Shown: positions 10,741-23,576, counted from the stretch's first letter. The stretch is 64,000 nt of DNA from Selaginella moellendorffii (GCF_000143415.4 NW_003314432.1:1862-65861); one strand, 5' to 3'. Translations and numbers: made by a program. Notes: generated from the sequence alone by a model not told the origin.

Positions 10741-12286
10741 CCTGTAACCAATGGTGCTACCGTTGCTCACCAGGTACCAGCCCAGCTCGCTGTCGCATGC
10801 CTCGACGAGATATTCCATGACCCTTTGTCCCATGTTTACTGGCTCTCGGATCTCCAGTGTGTTGAACTTTGAGACCTTGCCAAGATCAAGCTCGATCCAG
10901 CCGGTCGACTCCCCTTGCATTGGAGCCCAGAAAGTTTCCATACACTCGTCAAGGATTTGCTTCGGCCCGAATGAAGAGCTGCGAACGCTGCTTGCTGTCA
11001 CGGACAAGGCATTCGCTGCTAATTGACGCTGAAGATGGAATCTATGGCGGAGCTAAACCGCTCCAGCGTCTGGAAGTCGGATTCGTCAATCAGTCCCGAC
11101 GAGTTTGGAGGGACGTTGAGCAGGAGCAAGCAGTTCCTGGCGGATGATTTGTAGAAAACGTCGAGCAGCTGCTCCAGGGATTTTGGAGCCTCGTTCCTGT
11201 GCCAAAACCAACCGGGCCTGATGGAGATATCGCACTCCAGAGGGAGCCAGTCGGTTCCAGCACTCTCTCCAGACATCAAGTACCTGTCGATGTTGCGAAT
11301 TGGATCGAGTTTCATGAGAACGAAAGTCTCATGGAAGGATGGATTTTACGTACTGGCCATCGCTCCTGCCGATCGTAATGGAAGATCTGTTCGCCATCGC
11401 CCAGCATGGTTGTCCGGCCTCGCCATACTCGTTCCCAACCCATTGGATGTCGGGGCCAGCGTCGGAAAAGATGTTGGCACCGCGGATGAATCGTGTCAAA
11501 CCAGAGCTCAAAATCGTAGCTCATGTTCACTGCAGTGGGTGATTTCGCACCATCCAGCCACACCTCGGAGATCGGCCCATATCTGCACGCCGAAACAAAA
11601 TGCCGCGTCAAGGCATCTGCTGCTAGAGATGAAAACTACAAAAGCCCACAGGCTCGCGAGCTCCTAATGCTAAAACCGTTCGATGGGCTGGAGCAAATGC
11701 AAACATATCACACAGTGACCATGCCACCAAGAAAAATGCGTGAAGAAGAAGCAAAGAATGTCTCACTCACCCAGTAAGAAGCTCTCGGAGCTGAGCCAAG
11801 TAGAACTCGTTGTAGAGAAGAGTGTCGCCATAGCAGCTCTCGTGCAAATCCCATGGCGAGAGGTAAAAGCCACATCCACGTCCAATCCACGCTACCACAT
11901 CCCCCTTCCCTCCTCACGCTAGCCACGGAGAAATTGGTGTAGGCCGAGGGCCACAGGCAGAACCCGTCGTGGTGATTGACCGTGAGGATCACGAGCTGCG
12001 CGCCCGCGGATTGAGCCGCGTCCATCCACTGCGACGCATTAGATCGCTCCGGGTTGAAGATGGAGGGCGATTCGTGGCCGGATCCACGCTCCGAGTCCGT
12101 GAATGTGTTGACGCCGAAGTGGAAGAGCGGCGCGAGTTGAACTGGAGCTGGCGCCATGAGGGAATTGGGCGGAGAGGGAGCGGTGGGGGCGAATTTAGGG
12201 CGACAGCTCTCAAGAACACTAGTATCTCGAGGAGCAAGAAAGAGAGATGGAAATTCATTGCTATAGAGAATGGAGGAGAGAGCCAA
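10684..12286 (-). pseudogene. FUC1: Alpha-L-fucosidase (GH29, FUC1-like), degraded
   Basis: Plant GH29 alpha-L-fucosidases release fucose from glycans in the cell wall or secretory pathway. Read on the minus strand: FHFGVNTFTDSERG and HHDGFCLWPSAYTNFSVASV in the first exon (12286 to about 11770); an intron with GTGAGT..GCAG ends (11769-11583); EVWLDGAK, the conserved WLDG stretch; IFSDAGPDIQWVGNEYG; ECDISIRPGWFWHRNEAP; LLLLNVPPNSSGLI; and a C-terminal discoidin-like part (FNTLEIREPVNMGQRV) ending at 10684. The pieces lie in different frames. About 15 residues are missing between SVASV and YLSPW, and there are frame breaks near 11480, 11320 and 11020. This pattern of small deletions suggests a pseudogene. 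The tail is duplicated in inverted orientation at 60557. Confidence 0.8.
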
Positions 12287-12499
12287 TCTTATAAGCCCAG
12301 TGGAGTAGAGGAATTCTCACCAGAGAGTAAAATCTTTGCTTCTTCCAGGGTGTCCTTGTTCTTGCAAGGCAAGATGGATTATCTTCTTCTTCTTAGCCGT
12401 GATCTCCAAGCTAGATTGGAATGTTCTTTCTCCGTCCAGGATTCTCGGATTCTTGCAAGGAATACCTCGCGAATCGCGAATGGCAAAGTTTATGGCATT

Positions 12500-12792
12500 G
12501 CTCTTCCCCAATTTCGTGATTTCCACAGACACCTCAGAGGATTGCTTGCTCTCCTGGGGAGCACTGCTCAAGAACTGCCGGGATCTGTCACAGGGGAGGC
12601 AAATCCACGCCCGCATTGCGCAGAGCGAGCACCACCGCAACAAATACCTCGCAAATCTGCAAATGCGGCAGCGTCGATGACGCCCATGCAATCTTCGAAT
12701 CCATAGAGAATCCTAAGCTCTTCTCCTCCAACATCATGATCCAGGCCTACGCACAGGCGAAATATCGAGCGCGCAGAACGTTCGATGGGATG
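12500..12792 (+). pseudogene. PPR protein N-terminal fragment
   Basis: One frame encodes ALLKNCRDLSQGRQIHARIA, the typical opening of a plant PLS-class PPR protein, up to NKYLANL. After a small deletion and frame change at about 12650, another frame continues with CKCGSVDDAHAIFESI and SSNIMIQAYAQA, which are PPR motifs. The reading ends at 12792, where the sequence switches to the intron and exon of SEC16. The remainder of the PPR gene is absent. Confidence 0.7.
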
Positions 12793-14736
12793 CTTTTATC
12801 AAGCTACTCTCTTGCTTAAGGAGTGCATGTTGACTTGCAGGACGCAGTAGAAGGAATGCTCGAAGAATGGCAGGAAAACCTGGCTATAATGGCAGCTAAC
12901 CGAACTAATGCGGATGAGAGAGTGATTATGCATCTTGGTGATTGTCTCTGGAGACATCGAGATGAGGTATATACATGGTCACACTTTGATGTTTCTCATA
13001 GTTTTAACTTGCAGATATGTGGAGCCCATATTTGCTATCTTGTTGCAAATGCTAGTTTTGAGCCTTTCTCCCCTTCTACCAGACTTTGTCTTATAGGTGC
13101 CGACCATTGTAAGTATCCACGCACGTACACTAGTCCAGAAGCTATCCAGGTAAGCCGTGTTTGTCCTCAATAACAATTGTTAACCTTTTCTTCATCAGCG
13201 AATGGAAGTGTACGAAGAGTGACCGGCAATTCCCAATTTATTTTACTTCCTTTTCAGCCATACAATTTATGCATCGATAAACGAAGCTTTAGGTTGGTAG
13301 TGATTTTTAACTGTATCCTTAAGGTTTCTCTTCGAAGGTATTGCCAAGCGGTGTTGAAAACATTGAAAACAGTGGGCCATGCAGCTTATGTGTGCAAAGA
13401 AGCGGCTGTAGCCTTGGAAGAGCGTTTTCGTATCCACTCTCAGGTTTGTAATCGGACACTTGGCTTTTATACTCACTTTCCTGTTATCCAGGGAGGCTTG
13501 ACGTCAATTGTGCAACAGTTTTTTGGCAATATTGGTCTACACAAGATGATAGGCCCTTCTTCCCCGAAAGCTTCTGATAATGCTGATATTAATAACCGTC
13601 TCACAACAACTTCTAGCAGAAGCAGTGTATCACTTGCCTCGTGGGCATCAATAAGTGATAATATGAGAAGATCCAACATGCCAGCAAGAAGCATTTCTGA
13701 GCCTGACTTTAGGCCTGCACAGGTAACTCGACTTGCTCTTGTGTACCTCCGATAAGACTTGTATTCTTTCATCAGATCGTTAGTCCAGCAAAAGGAACAC
13801 CAAACAGAGGCATCTTTACTTCTTTCGTGCAAAGAGCGATGGGCTTCATAAAAACACCTTCAAAGGAGGTTTGTAGAAGCTTTGGAAAGAGCGCTAGCTG
13901 ATTGATGGTTGGTACGTGATGCAGGCAAAGCTTGGCGACAGCAACAAGCTTAGATACGACGAGACACTGAAGCGCTGGGTTGAAGAAGGAGCCGAGGCAC
14001 AAGCGCCAGAGCTTCCATTGGCTCCTCCTCCCACGGCAAACAAGCTCGTCTCGTGCGTGGAGGAGAACGGCACTCCTATTTCCATGTCTCCGGAGAGACC
14101 ACAGCCAACTCCGGAAAGGCCGCAACCGGTTGTGAGTGGAATCCCACCAATGCCTCCGAGCAGTAACCAGTACGCAGCTCGCACACGTCAAAACGTTAGA
14201 TCAAGGTACCGTTTTGGTCATTCCCAGCACTCCAATCTCACGAGGTTTTTGCAGATATGTCGATACATTTCAACAAAGGTAGCATAACACCATCCAAGAC
14301 ATCATCTGACTCTCCTCCACTGTTTGGCGTGGTGCCAAAGGCAAGCGCAAAGCCTTTGGCTCCAGCGAGATTTTTCGTGCCTGCGGCCGCTGCTGCCGCT
14401 GCTCCAGATATCAACAGCAACCATTCGGTGGATCCTTCCTCGGCACTGGCCTTTGTCCCCGACATGGCATTCTCAAACGGGAATGGACCGTTTGCAGCAG
14501 CAGCATTCGCTCAGCCGGTTGTACAGGATATGAGAAGTGATCCAGGGCCAACGCCTGATCATCTCTCGAGCAGCTCTTTGCCAGCAATGTTCTATTCGAA
14601 TCACTATCCAGCAGCACCGTTGACCGTCTCGTTGCCGCCACCTCCAACTCTGGAAGTCACTCCGCCAGTGATGGTCGAGCAGCAGCAGCAAAACCAACAC
14701 CAGGAAAGTTCGATTCATGGGCACCACCATCAATAG
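12793..14736 (+). pseudogene. SEC16: SEC16 (MAG5-like) C-terminal half, copy 1
   Basis: SEC16 organises COPII vesicle budding at ER exit sites. Exons seen: 12841-12966 (GMLEEWQENLAIMAANRTNA, HLGDCLWRHRDE), 13015-13149 (ARLCLIGADH), 13199 to about 13290 (NSQFILLPFQP), about 13340-13443 (YCQAVLKTLKT), 13492-13720 (GGLTSIV), about 13774-13868, about 13925-14204 (YDETLKRWVEEG) and about 14255-14736 (YVDTFNKG-like start, SDSPPLFGVVPKAS, then an Ala/Pro/Gln/His-rich end). Introns are short. A 7-bp deletion near 13215 gives an early stop at about 13219, and a further deletion sits near 13265-13280. The central conserved domain and N-terminus are absent; the copy begins at a breakpoint at 12793. It is best read as a partial pseudogene. 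Confidence 0.85.
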
Positions 14737-15575
14737 TCCGGCACAGTGGGATTCGAAGCTGCCAGTTCCTCCGGAGTGTTTGGAGACGACTTGCAAGAGG
14801 TGGAATTGTAAATCACACTCCACAAGTAGTAGTAACTGTTGCTGGGTGGATTTTGGTAGAGCAGTGTAGCGAAGTAGTAGTCGTGGAAGGAGGAATTTTT
14901 TTTGGCTGGGGTGATTCTTTGGAGCCACGAGCGAAGCGAGGAAGCAAGATAAATAAAATGGATCAAACAATATAATTCAGGAATTAATTTCTATAAAACA
15001 ATGAAATTTAAAATGAAAACGGTAAAATATAACATAGAATATAAATAGAATAAAATAGAGTAATAAACTACAACATATGCAACATATACTCTTCAATAAT
15101 AAATTTCAAGCCCATTATATAATCTTGTAAATAAAATTTCGAAAAATACTAAAAAAATTCTAGTTATCTCATTGTTTGAAAAAACTTTTTCTGGAGTCTC
15201 TTCTTGAACTATAGGACAACATTAAATATCTGTACTACATTATTTAATAATCCTGCCTAAATTCAAACAAAACTGATACATGCTATTAGTATCATAACAC
15301 TACCCTATTGTCAAGCTTGCATTTCAAATTTTCCCCCTCTTAGCTTTATGGTTTTTTCTTAGGTTTTATTATTTGGGTTCTCTATGGATCACATCTTAGG
15401 AGGCATTTTTCCTTCCTCTCTAGCACATCCTAAGCACATATCTCTCTCACACTGTTTTGGTTTGTTTATGGCCATGGTAAGTTTTTCTTTCCTCAAAACA
15501 TATGGTTTCCATTATTATAAAGAATAAACATTCATATTTTAGTATTGCTTGGCGTGAGACTATATGATAGTGTAG
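12793..15575. repeat. Inverted-duplication block B (SEC16 and 3' flank), copy 1
   Basis: The reverse complement occurs at 54055-56127. Both copies begin at the same base upstream of the first SEC16 exon (word cttttatcaagctactctc). Both also share the 3' flank around 15140-15570, including the word catatggtttccattattataa. Copy 2 lacks the part equivalent to about 14345-15140. Confidence 0.88.
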
Positions 15576-15578
15576 TGT
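14820..15578 (+). other. 3' flank of SEC16 copy 1, no gene seen
   Basis: A+T-rich sequence. The part from about 15140 on is shared with the inverted copy (54055-54520). No convincing reading frame. Confidence 0.5.
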
Positions 15579-15712
15579 ATTTACAAGAGAGTCATCCCAT
15601 ACTTGTCTATAGGCATGAGAGCACATGCCTAGAAATCTTAAAACAAAAGAACAAAGATTTACAAGAGAGAGTCATCCAAAACTGGTCTATAGGTGTACAA
15701 GTGCATGCCAAT
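15579..15712 (+). repeat. Degenerate direct repeat, two units about 79 bp apart
   Basis: The pattern tttacaagagag..tcatcc..ct(t/g)gtctatagg..catgcc occurs from 15579 and again from 15658. A third partial echo (aggcatgagcccacacgc) follows near 15756. Function unknown. Confidence 0.6.
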
Positions 15713-15759
15713 AAGTCTCAAGCTTCTTTGGAGAAACTCAAATTTGAGTTTGGCTAGGC

Positions 15760-16860
15760 ATGAGCCCACACGCTAGCTTAAAAAAGCAAGAGACCATGAG
15801 AGAGAGTGTTAGAAATCCTTACATTTTTTAAGAATGAGTGTGAGACCATGCTTGTTCAAAGTTAAGTAACCCCCATGTCTCTAGTCATTTTACAAACTTG
15901 CACTTACTGATCTGTTTCTCTCTTAATTTGACTTTGGTTTATTGTGAGCTCATATTCTTTCATCAATACATTAAATTGGGTCTTTAGCATGCAAGTGAAT
16001 GCTGGAAATTCTTTGACTTTGTGTGTGCTTATTTTATGCATTTTTTATTATTTTTGCTACATATTTTCATGTTTTGTTTTCTCATATTCACAAAAGGAGC
16101 ATTGTTTTTTAATTTGCTATTTTCTTGTTTTTTTTTATACTTTTTTCCTTTTATTTGTGTTTTGATATTTGTAATTTTCTTTGTTTTTTTCAAGTTGTTA
16201 AAAGGAGATGTAGTAGAGATTTATTTGGGATAATGGAGAATCAATTGCAAAAGGAAGAATAGAATCTATGATGCTACTTGCATTTGTCATTATGCTTCTT
16301 TAAGAGTTAGATGTGTTTTGCTTTGCATTATTAAGGTGTTTAACTTGAATTACTCCCCCCTTACAGGTGAGTTGGATGTTAGTGGGTTTTCTATATAGAA
16401 GCAAAATCACCTGATGTCTCCAATAGAGATATTTCCTACCAAAATCTCTTAGGGAAATACAATTGGAACATAAAGGAATAATGATGAAGGTGTTATTCCA
16501 CAAAAGATAGAGAGTAAAAATATTTCCAAAGGCAAGAATATCCCTAATTTTGCTTATTTTTCTATAGATATAAATGCTTATAGTATATGGTATAAAGCTC
16601 TTGTGAAGATAGTGAATGCTATATATGCAGTTGTGGCTAAGGGACTAGTTATTGTTGTAGACCCTCAAGATGCTCTACACAACATAACTTTAGGGTGGGA
16701 TTATATTGGAATTTCAATCTCTTCTTTTGTTGATGTTTTAAGTAAGTTGGAAATAGGTAGTCTAGTTAGATGGAAACTATCCCAAACTCTTTTTGGTAAT
16801 AGTATACCATCTACTATACTAATAAGCACTTGCATTTCTTCTTCACATTATTGAATATGA
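15760..16860 (+). other. A+T-rich stretch with one unrecognised frame
   Basis: No known gene. The frame 16603-16854 (83 codons, containing GWDYIGISISSFVDVL) extends open a little upstream but resembles no family I know. It could be retroelement gag or chance. Confidence 0.3.
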
Positions 16861-17508
16861 AAATATATATTTATCATATGAGCTATTAAGAAGCAACCAA
16901 GCAAATAGAAATCAAATACTAAGGATTTAACAAGTGGAGGTCCCTTGGGGACAATGGGGAATAGAAATAATAATTAATCAAAGCATGAATAGTGATCGAA
17001 GATAAAAAATACAAGAATCAAGAATCTAGAAACATGTATCAACAACAACCTTGAGGACAACAACACTTAGAATACAACCACTACTCAGCTCAAACTTTTT
17101 GAACATCACCATCAATTGGAAAATGCGGACACTCATAATGAGGACATACATGACTTTATACAACACAATTAGAGGTAGACTACAATTACTTTACAACAAT
17201 TTAACACAATAAGAACTCGTAAAAAGAGTAACCATAATATGCACTCCTGTTTGATCTCGAAGTTGGCGAGCAATGACATTGTTGAAAACTGATCAACTTT
17301 ACCGAGCTGAGTACAACGTAGCAACATAAATACTAATACATAAGATCGTGTTAGTTTACACCACATGATTCTATAACAACACAACATATCCTCGAGAAGA
17401 ACACAACAAACCAAAGACAACAACAACAAAACCCGGAAAGCAAATTCAAAAAAATGATAACTCAAAAAAACTCTAGCACAACATCGAATGTACAAATACA
17501 ATCCTGAT
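16860..17508 (+). mobile_element. Left part of a split Ty3/gypsy element
   Basis: The A/C-rich plus strand here has the same character as the gypsy interior that resumes at 24667. The two are separated by an LTR element with a 5-bp target duplication (ctgat at 17504-17508, ctaat at 24667-24671), so they were probably contiguous before. No domain is readable in this left part, so the assignment rests on composition and position. Confidence 0.45.
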
Positions 17509-18644
17509 TATCGCAAATGTGACTTCGGGTATCAAAAGTTACCTATTGGCTAGTCCTTTCGGATATTCTTTCTTTACTACCACGACAGCAGGAGGTCGGT
17601 ATTGTTAAGCTTGTTATCAATTCCCACTTGAGCTAGTTGAGAAACTGGTTAATGACTGTGCACTTAAATCAGATAAACATAAGGTAGGAACCCTATGTGT
17701 TTCTTGCTGAGCATATTCAACCTGGTTTGAGAAAATCCTGTCATTGGCTTGCACTTACTAGTATCAAAAACCCCTGCGATATCGAGATTGGTCCTTCAAT
17801 ATTCGCTAGATGATAGCTTACCGTGTCTACCAAACACCCTTGCTATCATGCCCTTTTGTGTTAATCTCATTTCAGTCCCAAATGCTATTTATGGAAAGTG
17901 TTTAGATTTGCTCATTTGGCACATCTACAGAATGTAGAGATTGTCCTGAACACAATGGTGTTTGTCCCGTGCCTAAATTCACAATCTAGGGACATTCCAT
18001 ATTTAATAAATTTCAAACTTGTCCCAGAGATTAACTCTTGATAATAAGGGAGGCTTGGGGTGAAAGCCCAAAGCGTATGTTCCTTAAGGGGGGGGGGGGG
18101 GGTTTTTGTTTTTTTCCCCAAAATATAAAAAATTTTACAGGGGGGGGGGGGGGGGGNNNNNNNNNNNNNNNNNNNNNNNNNNNNNNNNNNNNNNNNNNNN
18201 NNNNNNNNNNNNNNNNNNNNNNNNNNNNNNNNNNNNNNNNNNNNNNNNNNNNNNNNGTACCCATATCCTTGCATTAGGCCATAAGTATGCTGAAATAGTG
18301 CCAGACTCCGTTTAGCTTTGTTTTGCGTGTTGGTTTTGGCATTGGGATGCTAGTTACTCTAGGACTGCTTCCAAGTTGCTTCATGCTCTTGTCCCTTTGC
18401 TCCTTAGGCTCTATACTCGAAAGTTGCTCTGTGGTCTGGTTCCGCCACTCCTTGGCTCCATGCTTAGGAGTTTGGCTCCGTACCTTCGTTCAATGGCCCA
18501 AAGCCTTGAAACTCAGGTTCCACACCATTGTCCTTGGACATGTGGTATGTGTCACATGGCATAAAGAGGGTTTAGGTTCCACTTCGTGGTGTTATCCTAT
18601 GGTAAATCACCATATTATAAAGGGTCAAAACCACATGCACTACA
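17509..18644 (+). repeat. 5' LTR of the LARD-like element
   Basis: Starts TATCGCAAATG (the other copy has TGTCGCGAATG, so the terminal TG is mutated) and ends ..CACTACA. It matches 23577-24666. It contains 100 N at 18157-18256 next to unreliable G runs. Confidence 0.88.
18157..18256. other. Assembly gap (100 N)
   Basis: Exactly 100 N, flanked by runs of G at 18090-18102 and 18141-18156 that are absent from the matching LTR at 24100-24130. The G runs are probably poor read ends. True gap size is unknown. Confidence 0.97.
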
Positions 18645-21600
18645 TTTGGTATCAAAGCATGAGTCTCGGCGAGTACTATCCAATGAGATTGGGCAATTAG
18701 TCTTGTTATATATGCAGAGATGAAAATGATGATCCGAGTGGGTACGCGTTTGGGTGTAAAGACTTTGCAATCGTTCCTTATAGATGTGGTTACTTTTTGT
18801 ACTATAGTATGTGAGCTTGCTCTTGGGCTCATAAGAGGAATTGAGTTATACCGTTTGCACGAGTTTTCACTTGGGCTCATAAGTGAGGCACATTAGCAAC
18901 TCAAGTTTACACTTTGAGTTGGTAAGATTAATATTAGCCTATCGGTGGTTCCATGAGTTGTTCTAGTGGTTCTATGAGTTGTTCCATGTACCATGGGTGA
19001 AAGTAAACCTTCCCTAGGTTTGCTATGAGTGGCAAATAGGTTAGTCAGTAGCTATTTAGCATGGCACTGGTGGATCCTTCCTAAGCATGATTACAAGTGG
19101 ATCAATGAAAACTATAGGGATGAGTCTATTGATTCAAGTAATCATTGTTGTGCTCTCTCATAAACTTTTTCTTGGATTGGACTGAAGACAGTGGAAAAGC
19201 AAACTTGAGGTTTGGTCAAAAATGAGACCGAAAAGAGAGTTGTCAGGAACGAAGGATCAAATACATAAATTATTTTCTTTTCTTGGAGAGATAATCTGCA
19301 ACGAGGTGTTTTAACTCATTGCCTATGTTCACATCATGTAATCAAGAGTCCCTATCTTGATGCATGTTAGAGATGATGGTCTTGCAAGTGGTGAATCGTG
19401 GGATGGATAACGGTGAAGTGCTAAACTATTTCGTCTAGGCTTGCTATTGGAAGACTTGAGTTACAATGCTCAATTCTTTTCCGGGGAACTTTGCTATTGC
19501 TCCTTGAGTAGCTTGGTGTTGGATTATTTTTTAGTTTAGTCAGAAAGAGAGTGGCATGAGTTTGTTCATGTTGTGAACAAAAGTTAGTGGTATTTGGTGT
19601 TGTAAATTTCTATTGATGGAGTGTGGCATTTATGTTGCATTTATGTTGCATTTTTCGAATTGAGTTGACATTTGATACTATAAACGTTTGAAGTAGTGAC
19701 ATAGGCATTGCTCGTGGTGTTGCTCAATTGATGATCAAGTCATTGTGATACTTATATCATATCTAAGTGATAGTGAGTAATGTGTTTATGAAATTGCTTG
19801 GTTAAATGATGATCAACTCTAAAGCGGTTGATAGAGAAGCTAGTCTACTTGCAAGTACTAGCATTGTAGTATCTTTGACTTGATTCTTGGTGGTGGTCCA
19901 TTATGTTAAGCTTAAGTTGGTACTTTGTTTCCTTGAGGGTATGCCCATAAGGTGTTGAAAAGGGTTATAGCATTCATTTGCTATAACTCATTCGTTGTTC
20001 CTTTAGCACTTGGAGTAAATTGTTGGATGGAGAAAGCGTGTAGTTGAGGTATTGACATCACTAGCATTTGTGTTAGTGGAAGTGGCATTGTTGTTCGAGT
20101 GATGAGGAATTTCCTTTAGACCTTGAATTTTCATGTGATTTTTTTTGTTAGTGTTTGAGCTTCACATTGGATTTTGAAAGTGGCTGAAGAAGAGTGTTAG
20201 TGTAATGTGGATATCCAATGATGTGGTCTTCATGATCAAGCCTTGGATGTTCATTTTGCATTTTACGGATATTAGTGTTAGATATTGAAAAAATGGGCAA
20301 AGATGTTTGATGCTTAGACATATTATGGGTCATGAGAATTTATGTTGAGGTGAACCTATGTGAAGTTGTTAATAGAAGGAAGTTGGTTGAGTCTTGAAAG
20401 TTGGCATTTCTAGACTGAGAGTCATTCTTTCTCTAGGATGGAAATTTTTCACAAATTTTCTTAGACTTTTCCAATAGTTAATTTGTTGATCACCTTACTT
20501 GAAAACCATTCTGTTTTTGTAAGCCAATACAAACTAGTGAAGGGGTTGGAGTTGACTTTGGTTAGTTTAGACTTTAGTAGGTAGTTTGTATGATGCAACT
20601 CGAAAAAGATGTTGACTTTTGAGGCTAAGGCAATTGAGTTGAATAGAGTTTGGAGTTGGTGTAAAAAGTGGCCGTTACGCTTTTCTAAAAAGGTGACCCT
20701 TGTGCCTTTCTTCTGTAGTGTTATGCTCGGTGGCAGGTTGCACTTTGCATTTTGTTAGACTTTATGAGAGTAGTGAGCTCTCACTAATCTTGATTTGTTC
20801 TTGGTAGCTTTATGCCTTGGCTGAGGATAGTGCTATCCAACTTAGTTGTTTGCAGTTGAGATGTTGGTACCCATACTATAACTTTGTTTATGAGGAGGTT
20901 GTGTACCGATATGAGTCCATTTCGTAGTCTTCACATTAGTTTTGACTAAGTGTTGATTACGCATAGCTAGACTCTTCAAGGCATGCTTAGAGCTATTGAC
21001 TAGATGTGTTGGTAAGCTTATTGCAGTTGAGTTGGATTAGAGTAGTCATATGGTTTGTGCTTGTCCATGAACTTTTATTTCATACTTGAGGTATCACGTT
21101 CATGCTAGACAAGTATATGACTCAATGGCATGAGTTTAGTGTTAGGTCTTGTGAAGGCAAGTTGAAGAGTGATTATTGGTTGCTTTGCAACTAGTGATTG
21201 TTTGCAAACTTTGTCAAGGACTATTTGACACTTGCCTCACTCAATAATGATTTAGCAATGATGGGCTTGCTTTACCGAATGGTGTTGTGGAAGATCGTGT
21301 TGTTAGACTTATATGGGTTTTCCATATTAGCATGTCGACTCTACCTCTGTCAATGAAGTGTTATCTGTAGCTGAGTATTGTTGAAGAATTGGTCTCAGAT
21401 ACTAACTAAGGTATCTTCGACTGTGGTTAGCTTGATTGCTAGAGAGTTTTGAGTGGTGATTCACTCTTACTTTCTTCTAGCTTTGTTATGGTGTTGATGG
21501 CATTGAAATAATGCCTTGTTGTTGACATTATTGATGTTGAGATTCGAGTGAAATGAGATGTCTCTCCTTAGGATTGATATTGAGTTTTATTAGTCTCAAT

Positions 21601-23576
21601 GAAAATAGTGTTGATGATTTAGTTATGGTTTTGTGTTATTGGCATTCATGCATTTGCTAGTTAGCAACTATGTTAGTGTTCAAACGAGTTGAGTGGCAAG
21701 TTTGAGTTAATTGTGTTCTAGACGAGATTATTTAGTAGAGGTTGAGCTTTGGTTTTTCCTTGAAAGGTGATTCAGTTGTGAACTATGTTAGCCTTACGAG
21801 AGAAAGAGTTAGTGATTGATATTAGAATATTTGAGTCCTTATTGGATTTGAATTGGGATAAATCAATCATTGATAATTTTTCTTATGTTTGTTATGAAGT
21901 GAGTTATGTCCTACTAAAGATGGATTCATGGAGGATTGTTTAGTGATCACTTGTTGAGCATAACTTCATTGTGCTTAGTTTTTGCATTGATGCAAATATG
22001 CTCTTTATTAGCTTTAGCATTATAGAGTTTGGATTATGGATATGTTGAGGAGGATATTGTGGGTCGTACCATGATTTCTTCTTTAGCATTAAAGTTAATT
22101 CATGCAAAACTCGTGATCATTGTTAGACAAGACTTGGCTATAGGCTTCTTTAAGCTTTTGGTTCTTTGAGTTTTATGCTCATTTTTTCATTTGTTAAGGG
22201 TTGTTGGGAAAGGCATTTTGGCTCATTAACTTCAATGTTAAAGTTGGCTCTTTCATTTAGCAATCATTAGTGATGATTGACTATCATCTAGGATAGTTGA
22301 TTATCCTTGTCAAAAGGTTTTGCTTGATTATTATTGATATAGAATGATTTGTTGTTCTTCGGGATGGTGGATTTCTTCTTTGACAATGATTATGCATATC
22401 TTTTATTGATGGGATAATTGATGATCTTTCATAATGGTTAGTTGTTCTCTTTGATGGCTTTTGGTTTTTCGCAATACCACATATTCTTTGTGGTTTGCTC
22501 TGGAATGGTCTTTTGAGTTTGAGACATCAGTAAAATGTTGCTAACACTTGCTTAAACAACTTAAGTTCCTTGGTGTTATTTGCTAGGATTTATTCAAATT
22601 GGCTAGTGTGATAGTTAGCATGAACAAGTGTTTGTTGGTCTTGCCACATTCATTCTATTCTATTGGTTATTGCTTGAGTTAATTTCGATAGATTAGAATG
22701 TTATTTCCTTTGAGTAATACATTCGTGAGCATCTTGCTTGCTAGCCAATGATACTTTGTGTTTTTTGAGTTAATTTTCGTAAGTTGTTTGGCATTCTATC
22801 TGCAATCTTTGATAGTTAAATTTTATCATTGAGTTTTCTTGATGATACACTGACTATTGAATTTTGTTGGATGGTGAATCCTGTGTTTACTGATTATGAT
22901 GATCTTAGTGGTTCATGTACTATATTACTGGTTTATCGGATGATAACTTAATTGGAATACTTTTATGTTCTAATCTAAGATCTAATCACTGATACTTACT
23001 TCTCTAAAATATCATTGTTTTTGATTTTGATATTGTCCATCTATTAATTTTTAAATTTGGGCTAGTATAGGCAGACTAGCTTGGGCACTTCGTATGCATG
23101 GTGAAATCTCTAGTTATGGTACTATCGACTAGTCACATCACCTACCTCTCTGTCAATGTTCCTTATTCCGTTCAAAGGGCATCACCATGTAAACAACTCT
23201 AATTTCCTATTTACAGTAGTCCATCTAAACCTTATTGACGGGTTTAGTTTCTTTGCTCATGAGGGTTGGGGCCTCTGGCTCCTCTCTCTATGTCTCTGCA
23301 GGTAGAGGTGTATCACACTTTTGTAAGCTGGGTGACACCCAGAGCAGCAGGGGTGGCTAACTCTATTGGTCATTTCCTTATCGGTGACGGCCGGAAGGTG
23401 TCTGAGCTAGTAGTGCATCTGCGTTAGACAAAGAGGTTCCCTCCTAACTCATTTAAGTTGGTGCATTTCTCATATAGTGTGAATACTATGAACTTTTTCT
23501 GGAGTTGTTTCTTTGGTGGTATTCTAGACTCAAGTATACATCAACGAGGATGTCAATCTTCTCTAGGGGGGGAGAG
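18645..23576 (+). other. Interior of the LARD-like element, non-coding
   Basis: The plus strand is strikingly T/G-rich and C-poor along nearly its whole length. It carries words such as gttgag, ttggtg and gatgatt, with stops in every frame. From 18880 to 23458 the only frame of 60 codons or more is a motif-less one on the minus strand (20148-20333). No RNA gene is evident. Confidence 0.7.

Noticed and set aside
12989-13176. 65-codon minus-strand frame
   Set aside because: Antisense of SEC16 exons and the introns beside them.
18038-18315. Frames running across the N gap
   Set aside because: They depend on undefined bases and G runs.
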